Of a stretch of DNA of 64,000 bases, positions 52,474 to 60,270 are shown in pieces (position 1 is the stretch's first letter; each line of letters starts with the position of its first letter). Source of the DNA: Olavius algarvensis associated proteobacterium Delta 3 (GTDB lineage: Bacteria > Desulfobacterota > Desulfobacteria > Desulfobacterales > CAFBRK01). Under the pieces are notes generated by a model. The model ran no database searches, was not told the origin of the DNA, and saw nothing but the letters and a program-made list of their open reading frames with translations. Made by a program: the position numbers and the translations under genes. The DNA is taken from the NCBI GenBank assembly GCA_903231505.1, contig CAFBRK010000214.1, positions 62,001-126,000 of the forward strand. The letters are read 5' to 3'.

Positions 52474-52696
52474 GGTATCCGTTGGCCCGTTCGCCCGTGT
52501 GCCAGTTAGCCGGTTGGCCGGTAACGCCGGGATACAAGATTCAGGATCGAGGATGCAAGATAGTCCGATCAAACGTTGACTCTCTTCTCATGAGGATTGC
52601 ATCCTGTATCTTGTATCCTGCATCCTTTTAGCCCACCGAAAGCGGGTAACCTTTCAGCTTTCAGCTTCGAGCTTGAGTTATTTATTCTTTCTAGGT
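52474..52696. repeat. Repeat-rich spacer in the prkA block
   Basis: It holds GGCCCGTTCGCCCGT/CCGGTTGGCCGG-type units (about 52481-52522) and GATACAAGATTCAGG / CCTGTATCTTGTATCC-type units (52529-52630). The last two are near reverse complements and could pair. Confidence 0.55.
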
Positions 52697-52741
52697 ATGA
52701 GCGACATCGTCGCGTTTCATAAAATCGCTGCGCGATTTTAT
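52697..52741. repeat. Two-hairpin dispersed element, copy f
   Basis: Hairpin 1 GCGAC-ATC-GTCGC (52701-52713), GTTTC, hairpin 2 ATAAAATCG-CTGCG-CGATTTTAT (52719-52741). The TAA stop of the DUF444 gene is formed by its outer edge. Confidence 0.8.
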
Positions 52742-54117
52742 TCCGAAATCAGTGATTTGATCCCCTCGATAAGACGCGGTTCGTCGGCATCCAGGCCCAT
52801 GACATCGAGCCGAACCAGGCTGGGATGCCGGTCCAATATTTCAGATTTCTTCAGGTATCTCTCCACTTCCGTGTTGTTTGCCGAATCGGTGGAGTGTTCG
52901 GCCACGGTGATACCGATGCGGCTGGCGTATGTCATCATTTGGCGGAGCTCGGGCACGGCCTTGCTCCCGTCGGTATCCCAGTCGTCTCCGTCCGTACCGT
53001 GAAAAACGTAAATGTTGTAATCCCGGTCCAGGTTTTCCGTTGCCACGATTTCATTGACCATGCGGTAAGCGGAAAAAACCTGGGTCCCCCCGGCGACCCT
53101 CAAGTTGTAATAGGTGTAAAAATCTTTAACTTCCTTGGCCGACGTGTCGTGAAGTATGAAACGGGTCTCTACCTGCCGGGCGTACTGATACAGCAGCCAG
53201 CTGTATATCAAGACATGCTGGGTGACGACCAGTTCGGTGGGTTTCCCATGCATCGACCCGGAATAATCGCGGATGAAAAAAACCATCGCCTGGGATTCAT
53301 AATCCTTTTCCCGCGAGAGGATACGGTAGATTTTATCCTGGGGAGCGATGAGAAATCCGGTAGGATCGATGTCGTTTATATCCGGAACCCTACCGAGGGC
53401 AATGTTTGTTTCCAGGATTTGCCGCAGCGTTGCCTTTTTATCCAGAAATTGTCCGAATCCCGGATGGCGATCGGTGAGATCGTAGGTGTAACGGGTGAGG
53501 GAGCGCTTTTTTCCCTTGTCCTTCAAATTGGGTAGTTCGAATTGTTCTGTCAGGATTTTTCCCAGATCGTAGGCGCTCGATTCAATTTCGTGGGCGCCGT
53601 CCTCACCTTCGCCGGGGCCGGAACCGGGGCCGGTGTCCTGATCCCGGATCGGCTGTTCGCCGATCACTTCTCCTTCTTCCCCGTCTCCGGTACCTCCGGC
53701 GGAGCCCTCCTCCTGCTCGGACTCCGGTGACGCGTCGTGTAGAAGCTTTTCTTCCACGGTCGTAGGTACCACAACGACTTTGTCACTGCCCCCCCTGCCG
53801 GGCTTGATCAAACGGCCGACACGGATTTTTCTCGGGAATCCGTCTTTTTCGCGTTGTTTGTCCCGCTCGAGCAATTCATCGATGGAACTGAGATGGGTCG
53901 TCGATGACCCCTGGGGCTCGGTCATGGCCTGCACAAACAAGAGATCGTGATGGCCATAGATGGTTTCCGCCCCCCAAGGACCTTCCGTATCCGCGGCCGT
54001 TTCGGGGAGATCATGGGAGACAGACCCCTCCAATTCCGCCAGTCGTCGCCTCTCCTCCTCCGGCGGCAGGTTGAGCTGTCGAATCCACTTTCGTATGTCT
54101 TCCCGGTCATCTTTCAT
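52738..54117 (-). CDS. DUF444 (YeaH/YhbH-like) VWA protein
   Basis: A 459-residue protein of the DUF444 family (E. coli YeaH, Bacillus YhbH). The C-terminal half is a von Willebrand A-like fold: MVFFIRDYSGSMHG gives a DxSxS metal site, followed by DTSAKEVKDFYTYYNLRVAG and YNIYVFHGTDGDDWDTDGSK. The middle is acidic and Gly-rich (EGSAGGTGDGEEGEVIGEQP), probably disordered. YeaH acts together with the PrkA kinase. It lies between prkA and spoVR on one strand. No good ribosome binding site is seen before ATG 54117. The stop codon lies in the edge of a two-hairpin element. Confidence 0.9.
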   Translation of the reverse strand: MKDDREDIRKWIRQLNLPPEEERRRLAELEGSVSHDLPETAADTEGPWGAETIYGHHDLLFVQAMTEPQGSSTTHLSSIDELLERDKQREKDGFPRKIRVGRLIKPGRGGSDKVVVVPTTVEEKLLHDASPESEQEEGSAGGTGDGEEGEVIGEQPIRDQDTGPGSGPGEGEDGAHEIESSAYDLGKILTEQFELPNLKDKGKKRSLTRYTYDLTDRHPGFGQFLDKKATLRQILETNIALGRVPDINDIDPTGFLIAPQDKIYRILSREKDYESQAMVFFIRDYSGSMHGKPTELVVTQHVLIYSWLLYQYARQVETRFILHDTSAKEVKDFYTYYNLRVAGGTQVFSAYRMVNEIVATENLDRDYNIYVFHGTDGDDWDTDGSKAVPELRQMMTYASRIGITVAEHSTDSANNTEVERYLKKSEILDRHPSLVRLDVMGLDADEPRLIEGIKSLISE

Positions 54118-54166
54118 TGGAGGAAGCTCGGTTTCATGGGTTATTCATGATCATTATGGTACGTAC

Positions 54167-54187
54167 TAAAATCGCAAAGCGATTTTA
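54167..54187. repeat. Partial two-hairpin element, copy h
   Basis: Only the second hairpin: TAAAATCGC-AAA-GCGATTTTA. The TAA stop of prkA lies in it. Confidence 0.65.
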
Positions 54188-56245
54188 GCTTTCGTCTTCC
54201 TGGGTACAGAAGTACTCTATCGTTTTCTGGGCGCACGTCCGGCAATAACCCAGCTTGTTGAGCATCGTGTCGATCATCCGGTCGTAAAGCTTCTGATTTT
54301 CCTCGTTGGTCCGGTTGGCCAACGCACCGATCAGACTGCCGGCACCGGCAATGTCCGACTTGAGTCGAACATCCGTCACCGCCTTGACCAACTCCAGGTT
54401 GTCCATGAAATCGTAATTCGGATCGACTGAAATTTTCTGGCCGTAAATCTTGCGTATGGACGTGCGGAACGTGTCCCGCTGTTCATCGGTTTTGAGCTGG
54501 AGCCGTTCTTCCACGCTGTTGATGAATCGTTCATCGATTTTGAGCGCCTTGAGCTCACCGGTCTGGGGGTCCTTGTACTTCCACATTCTATCTGCCCCCA
54601 GGTTTTCGGCATCGATGCCGATGATCATATTGACGTAATTCATGACGTCCTTCCGGATCGCATAGGGTTCATCCATATAGGCATTGAACATTTCGGTCAT
54701 GATCCGTTCCCGGTAGAGACCCTTAGAGATTTTCAGATCTTCCAGGTACTTGGCCCGGTCGTTCGCATCGGTGACATAATCGAGAATCACCCTCTCCAGG
54801 GCACGGAATATGTCATACGTAAACATGCACTCGCCCTCGTTGGTTTCCGAGCTTTCCACCAGAAGCTGAAGGGCGCGGCCCAGGTTGCGTTGGCCAAGGC
54901 CCTTCTGGCCGAAGCGCTTCGTGATGTCCGGATCCTGATTCAGGTCGTCAATCACTTCAGAGAGCGTTTTGATGCTTTTTTCGCCGGCCACTTCGCCGGC
55001 GGCCAGTTTCATGGTTTCAATGGGGGTTAGTTTCTCTGATCGCGGCAGTCGGCTTAAAATGGCCGACACCGACGCGGCGTAATTCAGGTTGGGATCCTGG
55101 TGCAGATTTTCCTTGGTGTAAGTCGTTTTCGCTTCGCTGCCGATGGCGTAATTGGTCAACAGTTTTTGAAGCTTGTAATTGGTATTGTGGGCGACATAGC
55201 AAATACGACACCGATCCACGATCGGAGCTTCCTCTTTTTCGGCAAGAAACCGGTTGAATTCCGAATTGTTACTGGTGGCCAGAATCAACGTGTCGATGGG
55301 CCATTTGTAGCCGTCGATTTCAATTGTACGGTTCTGAATGACGCCCAGGTAAACCTGCACGAGATCCTTCTTGTTTTTATAAATTTCATCGCTGAAATGG
55401 ATACCGCCGCCGGCGACCCGCGCCAGGGCTCCCCGACGAAGATCGAAACGATAGGGATTGTTGGTATCGCTGATGTGGAGCAGACGCTGGATCGATTCCT
55501 CACCCAACAGATCCACTGCTGATGAAGTGATCTTGTCCTTTGCCGGGTACTTTCCGGTCACCGTTCCCAGGCTTTCCGTCAACGGAACCGGAATAATTTC
55601 CACGAATGAGAGCATTTCCTGGAGATCTCCGCCGGTATGGTTGCGAATATCGTTCCAGATATATCCGCTGCAGGCACCCAAGGGACGGTAATCCTCATAA
55701 AAAGCGTCGAGTTCTGCGTCTGAGAATCCAATCTCCTGGGCCAGATATGTTTTGGTCTCATCCGGGTCGTCGAACAGATTCATGGCAAGGATCATCGGAT
55801 CTTCGTAGGTCTGAGATTCGATCATATTGATACGTCCGTAAGTCCCCAGCAGATCCATTTTGTTGAATCGAAATGTGTATTTGCGGTTTCCGTCGCTGGA
55901 AAGAAAGCGCCGGTACAGACTGCACAGGTATTCCACGAAGAAGGTTTTACCGTTTCCGGGTTCCCCGACCAACACAAAGGCCATTTCCTTGGACGACCCC
56001 CCTTCGGAGGCATCCTTGACATAGGAGACGAAGCTGTTGATTTCCTCATACATTCCGATGATGTGCTTCTTCCCGCGCCGAAAGATGCTGAAATCGTATG
56101 CGGTTTTGCCATTGACGACGACCTTTTGAATATCGTCTTCGAGAATCATTCGGGCAATGCTGTGGAAAGCATTCTCGAACCTGCGATCTCCCGATTTGAC
56201 CGAATTCAGATGATGCTGCAGCATATTGGTTTCAGTGCCAGTCAT
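54185..56245 (-). CDS. prkA: Serine protein kinase PrkA
   Basis: A 686-residue PrkA (YeaG-like) AAA+ serine kinase. The AAA part has VGEPGNGKT (93-101) and GGIHFSDEIYKNK; the end of the protein carries a CRTCAQKTIEYFC cysteine set, possibly zinc-binding. Typical length is about 640-690. PrkA works in general stress and starvation responses, with DUF444 and SpoVR encoded downstream on the same strand, spaced by 67 and 265 bases. GGAGG lies 6 bases before ATG 56245 on its strand. First gene of the four-gene block. Confidence 0.93.
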   Translation of the reverse strand: MTGTETNMLQHHLNSVKSGDRRFENAFHSIARMILEDDIQKVVVNGKTAYDFSIFRRGKKHIIGMYEEINSFVSYVKDASEGGSSKEMAFVLVGEPGNGKTFFVEYLCSLYRRFLSSDGNRKYTFRFNKMDLLGTYGRINMIESQTYEDPMILAMNLFDDPDETKTYLAQEIGFSDAELDAFYEDYRPLGACSGYIWNDIRNHTGGDLQEMLSFVEIIPVPLTESLGTVTGKYPAKDKITSSAVDLLGEESIQRLLHISDTNNPYRFDLRRGALARVAGGGIHFSDEIYKNKKDLVQVYLGVIQNRTIEIDGYKWPIDTLILATSNNSEFNRFLAEKEEAPIVDRCRICYVAHNTNYKLQKLLTNYAIGSEAKTTYTKENLHQDPNLNYAASVSAILSRLPRSEKLTPIETMKLAAGEVAGEKSIKTLSEVIDDLNQDPDITKRFGQKGLGQRNLGRALQLLVESSETNEGECMFTYDIFRALERVILDYVTDANDRAKYLEDLKISKGLYRERIMTEMFNAYMDEPYAIRKDVMNYVNMIIGIDAENLGADRMWKYKDPQTGELKALKIDERFINSVEERLQLKTDEQRDTFRTSIRKIYGQKISVDPNYDFMDNLELVKAVTDVRLKSDIAGAGSLIGALANRTNEENQKLYDRMIDTMLNKLGYCRTCAQKTIEYFCTQEDES

Positions 56246-56741
56246 TTTTTCCTCCAGATAGGCATGTATATCGTTGAATACCTTTATAAATTACCGCCGG
56301 ATGCAGACGATCCCGTCTATCCCGGTCATTGGAGCAAGGGTTTGTTTCAAGCAGCCGTGAGGTGAATGTACGCTATGCAATGTACGGGTGAACCGCTCAT
56401 GGCATCGTCTATACAGTGGTCGAAGGAAAAGGAATTCCCATTACAGACTCGACAGCTACCGGTCCGAACATGGAGAGATTCAGATTCAGGATCCGGGAAG
56501 AGCGTTTTTTCCTATTATATACGGAACTTCGGAATACCGCAACACAAGGTCTCTTATTTTTTGGTCATTCTCGAACGGCCGATTTCAAGGGACATCACAG
56601 ATAGGGATGCTTATTGGAGTGAACCTGTCAGGCAGGGCGCACGACGCGCCGACATGGGTCGTGTGTCTTCTTCGATAGGCGGTGCCCATAGGGCCGGTAC
56701 CGAAACGGGAAGGCGAAGAAATAACTGATTCGTGTCGTCTC
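56246..56741. other. Non-coding region
   Basis: About 500 bases between prkA and a small gene. Several overlapping short frames exist (for example a 33-codon frame from 56264 and a 96-codon frame from 56388), but none has a ribosome binding site and a convincing composition. Confidence 0.45.
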
Positions 56742-56960
56742 CTATTTCTTTTCCTGTTTCTTTCCCCGGCGGAACATGTCTTCGACTTCTTCCGCGATGA
56801 ATGCTTTTAACGCATCGTCTCCGATGAATTCCGTCTTTCGGTTTCCATCTTTGAAATCGATTTCCATGGTACAATCAAATTTTTCAGATGTCGCTTTCAC
56901 GATGCGGGCCAGTACTTCCACATTGGTGTCTTCGAATGTGACAGGGACCATGGGATTCAC
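56742..56960 (-). CDS. Small acidic unknown protein
   Basis: A 72-residue protein from a GTG at 56960, with GGAGG 5 bases upstream on its strand; ATG 56951 is an in-frame alternative. It reads MNPMVPVTFEDTNVEVLARI, then KATSEKFDCTMEIDFKDGNR, FIGDDALKAFIAEEVEDMFR and a Lys-rich end. One Cys. The frame stays open to 57221, but that part is not coding-like. Its CTMEIDF motif and acidic C-terminal helix weakly resemble the small protein at 61898. Function is unknown. Confidence 0.55.
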   Translation of the reverse strand: MNPMVPVTFEDTNVEVLARIVKATSEKFDCTMEIDFKDGNRKTEFIGDDALKAFIAEEVEDMFRRGKKQEKK

Positions 56961-57289
56961 GGTTGCCTCCGTTCGTTGTTTAGTTTTATGATGGTGTCTC
57001 TCAGTTTCCGCATACAGTACAAAGCAAGATGAATGCCAGATAGCGATCGTATCGGATCTCGGCAGATTTTTAATGTAATCCCCACTGGTTGGATGGTACT
57101 TCGGTTTTTGTTCGGGAAGGATCGGAGCCCATTCGCATCTCGATTCCGACAAAAAAGTAGGATTTCCGGGGCCTGATGTGACAGACTGCTTTGACACCCC
57201 GACCAGGAGGCATTGTCCCATGCATGGGCGTCCGATAGCCCGTCAATACGATCCAGTGCCATGGACCAGCCAAAGAAAGTGAGGCTTTT
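56961..57289. other. Non-coding region upstream of the thiamine-binding gene
   Basis: About 330 bases between divergent small genes. No TPP riboswitch core was recognised, although the next gene belongs to a thiamine-binding family. Confidence 0.45.
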
Positions 57290-57586
57290 ATGAGTGTTAT
57301 CGTTGATTTAGCGATCTTTCCAATCGGTAAGGGAGAAGGTGTCAGTGCGGAGGTGGCCCGGGCGGTAAGGGTGATCCGGGAAAGCGGGTTGACGCATCAC
57401 ACCCATGCCATGGGCACCTTGATTGAAGGGGATCTGGAGGACGTCATGGGTGTGGTCCGTCGCTGTTTCATCGAGATGACTGGAACCGGTGATCGCGTTT
57501 ACATGACAATGAAAGCGGATTATCGAAAAGGACCCATGGGTCGCCTTGACGAAAAGGTGCGGTCTCTTGAATCAAAATTGATTTAA
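57290..57586 (+). CDS. MTH1187-family thiamine-binding protein
   Basis: A 98-residue protein of the MTH1187/YkoF-like family (DUF77). It shows the family pattern: SVIVDLAIFPIGKGEGVSAE, GLTHHTHAMGTLIEGDLEDV and DRVYMTMKADYRKGPMGRLD. Family members form tetramers and bind thiamine or its hydroxymethylpyrimidine part; some are coded next to transporters. An AGTGAGG precedes the ATG. A fragment of an MFS transporter gene follows 21 bases later. Confidence 0.88.
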   Translation: MSVIVDLAIFPIGKGEGVSAEVARAVRVIRESGLTHHTHAMGTLIEGDLEDVMGVVRRCFIEMTGTGDRVYMTMKADYRKGPMGRLDEKVRSLESKLI

Positions 57587-57607
57587 CCCCCGCGGAGGCC
57601 AGGACAC

Positions 57608-57922
57608 ATGGCGAGCCAACCCATGGAGCTCAAAACGGCCGCATTCTGGGCCCCGGCGTTTCTGGTGGCAACCTCCATGGGGGGTATCCAGGCACTGAGC
57701 CGGTCTTTTTTCGGACGGCTGATTCCCCCGGAGCGCAGCGCCGAGTTCTTTGGTTTTTATAATATTTTTGGAAAGTTCGCGACGATTATCGGCCCCTTTC
57801 TGATGGGGATTATCAGCCGGATGACCGGCGATTCCCGGTATGGTATTTTGAGTATTTTGATCCTATTTGTGGCCGGCGGGGTAGCGCTGATAATAGTGGA
57901 TAAGTCCCCACCGGATGCATAA
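57608..57922 (+). pseudogene. C-terminal fragment of an MFS (UMF1-type) transporter
   Basis: A 104-residue frame that equals the last quarter of a UMF1/Atg22-like MFS transporter: FLVATSMGGIQALSRSFFGR, LIPPERSAEFFGFYNIFGKF, ATIIGPFLMGIISRMTGDSR, then a last hydrophobic helix. Such transporters have about 420 residues and 12 helices; only three are left. The upstream 300 residues are absent, as another gene ends 21 bases before. GCGGAGG precedes the ATG, so the piece may be translated, but it cannot transport alone. Most likely a deletion remnant. Confidence 0.7.
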
Positions 57923-58073
57923 AAAGCTATTTCTGGCAACGGGAACCCATAGATGATATCCTGAAATAGTCTTTGATTGAGTTCTGATACCATCATATTG
58001 TATAGTTACCGTTGAAAATGATTTTTTTCTATGCTTAATTATCCGGTAAACCTTAATAACGAATAGGGGCTTT

Positions 58074-59969
58074 ATGAACGATGCCGACGATAAAACGCTT
58101 CGTAACGGTTCGAATGCTCAAAAACTGATTGATCTTCAAACATCCGCCGGCCCGCTGATTTCGTTTTTCCGTGGACCGATCGAATACGCGCTCTCCATTA
58201 ATCATCTCAATCACATTTATTGGGACTATCTCCGACGGTTGGAGCAGATAAGAGACAACCCGGAATATTGCTTCCAGGCGCTCCTTGAGAACATGAATGT
58301 CCGGATCCGGATCGATCCCCGGGATCTTGATCGGATACCCCAAAAGGGACCGTTGGTGGTGGTGTCTAACCATCCTTTCGGCGGCATCGAGGGGGTCATC
58401 CTGGGCAAGCTTCTGCTTCAGGCCCGATCGGATCTCCGCATCCTGACCAATTATCTGCTGAAACGCATTCCCGGTATCGGGGATTTTTTCATCCCTGTGG
58501 ACCCGTTTGAAGAGCGGCAAGCGGTGCAGGGCAATCTGAAGGGATTAAAGGAGGCCCTGCGCTGGCTCAGACATGGCGGCGTCCTGGCTACCTTCCCAGC
58601 CGGAGAGGTGGCCAGTTTGAACATCCGTCAGCGCCGCGTGATCGATCCGGAGTGGAGTTCCCATGTGGCGGGCATCGTCCGGCGGACCGAAGCCGCCGTA
58701 CTACCGGTCTATTTTCCGGGGCGAAACGGCTGGTTCTTTCAGTGCATGGGCCTTATCCATCCACGGTTGAGAACCGCTCTGCTTGCCAGGGAGCTAACAA
58801 ACAAGACGAACAAGGAGATCACCGTCTATATCGGGCGGGCGATCCCTCGACAAAAACTGAAACGTTTTGAAGACGACACGGATCTTGTCCATTTTCTGAG
58901 ACTGAACACCGATATTTTAAAAAATCGCCACAACCACCCTTTGAAACGGCTTTCCACGAAGGTCCTTCCCAAGCCAGGCGGCCGTCGAAAAAGTCCCACC
59001 ATCCCGCCGGTGAAACCTGCTTTGCTCGCAAAAGACATTCAGAATCTATCCCGGGATCAGCTGCTCGTGGAACACAACGATATGGCGGTATATGTCGCCG
59101 GATCAGAACAGATCCCCAACGTTTTGACTGAGATAGGCCGTCTTCGGGAAATTACCTTCCGGGAGGTTGAGGAGAGTACCGGCGAGGCCCTGGATATCGA
59201 TCGATACGATGCGTATTACATCCACCTGTTTCTGTGGAACCGCCAAAGTAAGGAATTGGTCGGTGCCTACCGGCTCGGTCTGGCCGACCAGATTCTCGAA
59301 TCCCATGGGACAAAGGGCTTGTATACCAGCTCGTTGTTCAAGTATAAGCCGGAATTTGTTCAGCGGCTGACCCATGCCATCGAGCTTGGGCGGTCGTTTA
59401 TCCGGATCGAATATCAGAAAAAGTTCAACAGCTTGATGCTTCTCTGGAAAGGGATTATTGAATTTGTGGTCCGCCATCCCCGCTACCATATCCTTTTCGG
59501 GGCCGTGAGCATCAGCAAGGATTACCATAAAGTATCCAAGAATCTGATTGTTCGGTTTCTTAAAGAAAGAAAGACGGATGACTCTCTCTCCAGGCTGGTG
59601 TCGCCGCGGAGACCCTATCGGCCTCGACGGCTGGCCGGGATCAGTGCCCACACGTTGAAGACATCCATTCAGGATCTGGACGATGTGTCTCTTCTGGTGT
59701 CCGAGATAGAAAAAGACGGGAAAGGAATCCCGATTCTGTTGAGACAGTACCTGAAGCTGAACGGCAGCCTGCTCTCCTTTAATGTCGACAAATCCTTCTC
59801 GGATGTCGTGGATGGATTGTTCATGGTGGATCTATTTGAAACCGACGAGCGTTTAGGGATCCGGTATTTGGGAAAAGACGGCCTCCGGCGCTTTCAGGAG
59901 GCCAACGCGCGAACGCGAAAATTGGAAGAGAGGGGTCGGCGGAAAGAGGGGGCTCGCAAAACCGCCTAG
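58074..59969 (+). CDS. OlsF-like double acyltransferase (ornithine-lipid type)
   Basis: A 631-residue two-domain protein. The N-terminal half is a PlsC-like O-acyltransferase: GPLVVVSNHPFGGIEGV (His100), FIPVDPFEERQA and TFPAGEVAS. The C-terminal half is a GNAT-like N-acyltransferase of the OlsB/hemolysin type: EIGRLREITFREVEESTGEA, DRYDAYYIHLFLWNRQSKEL, LVGAYRLG, ELGRSFIRIEYQKKFNSLML. This is the order of OlsF, which makes ornithine lipid alone. It could also act on another amino acid. The acidic residue after the HxxxxD position is shifted (HPFGGIE). It ends before a strong terminator at 59995. ATG 58074 has GGGGC before it. Confidence 0.78.
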   Translation: MNDADDKTLRNGSNAQKLIDLQTSAGPLISFFRGPIEYALSINHLNHIYWDYLRRLEQIRDNPEYCFQALLENMNVRIRIDPRDLDRIPQKGPLVVVSNHPFGGIEGVILGKLLLQARSDLRILTNYLLKRIPGIGDFFIPVDPFEERQAVQGNLKGLKEALRWLRHGGVLATFPAGEVASLNIRQRRVIDPEWSSHVAGIVRRTEAAVLPVYFPGRNGWFFQCMGLIHPRLRTALLARELTNKTNKEITVYIGRAIPRQKLKRFEDDTDLVHFLRLNTDILKNRHNHPLKRLSTKVLPKPGGRRKSPTIPPVKPALLAKDIQNLSRDQLLVEHNDMAVYVAGSEQIPNVLTEIGRLREITFREVEESTGEALDIDRYDAYYIHLFLWNRQSKELVGAYRLGLADQILESHGTKGLYTSSLFKYKPEFVQRLTHAIELGRSFIRIEYQKKFNSLMLLWKGIIEFVVRHPRYHILFGAVSISKDYHKVSKNLIVRFLKERKTDDSLSRLVSPRRPYRPRRLAGISAHTLKTSIQDLDDVSLLVSEIEKDGKGIPILLRQYLKLNGSLLSFNVDKSFSDVVDGLFMVDLFETDERLGIRYLGKDGLRRFQEANARTRKLEERGRRKEGARKTA

Positions 59970-59994
59970 CCCGGACCCCCTGTAGATATCATTT

Positions 59995-60024
59995 AAAAAC
60001 CCCGCCATTAAGGGCGGGGTTTTT
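59995..60024. terminator. Rho-independent terminator, bidirectional
   Basis: A 12-bp stem AAAAACCCCGCC / GGCGGGGTTTTT, loop ATTAAG. The T-run lies in the stem and continues, serving the OlsF-like gene and possibly the converging acyl-CoA dehydrogenase gene. Confidence 0.85.
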
Positions 60025-60174
60025 ATTTGGGACTTATGGTCGTTGGCATGAATATGTTCCGTTTGAACCTATAACGTTCCTTCCACATATCGTCACTCCC
60101 AGGGAATCCAGGATCGTCTATCCTCGGTGCAGAGGTCGCTATCGGAATCGAAACAGGATGTTTGTTTTTGTAAT

Positions 60175-60210
60175 CGATACCGATACCGAACCCGATACCG
60201 ATTCCGATGC
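60175..60210. repeat. Six tandem hexamers (CGATAC type)
   Basis: CGATAC CGATAC CGAACC CGATAC CGATTC CGATGC in a row, in the space between two converging genes. Confidence 0.6.
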
Positions 60211-60270
60211 GTCGACTACCGTTCTACATGTGCACGATCTACCGATCGGAACGTTATTCTGACAATCGAC

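Noticed and set aside
56264..56365. 33-codon frame MYIVEYLYKLPPDADDPVYP...
   Set aside because: Protein-like composition but no ribosome binding site and too short to judge without homologues.
57222..57289. TPP riboswitch before the thiamine-binding gene
   Set aside because: The conserved CTGAGA core and its partner helices are not present.
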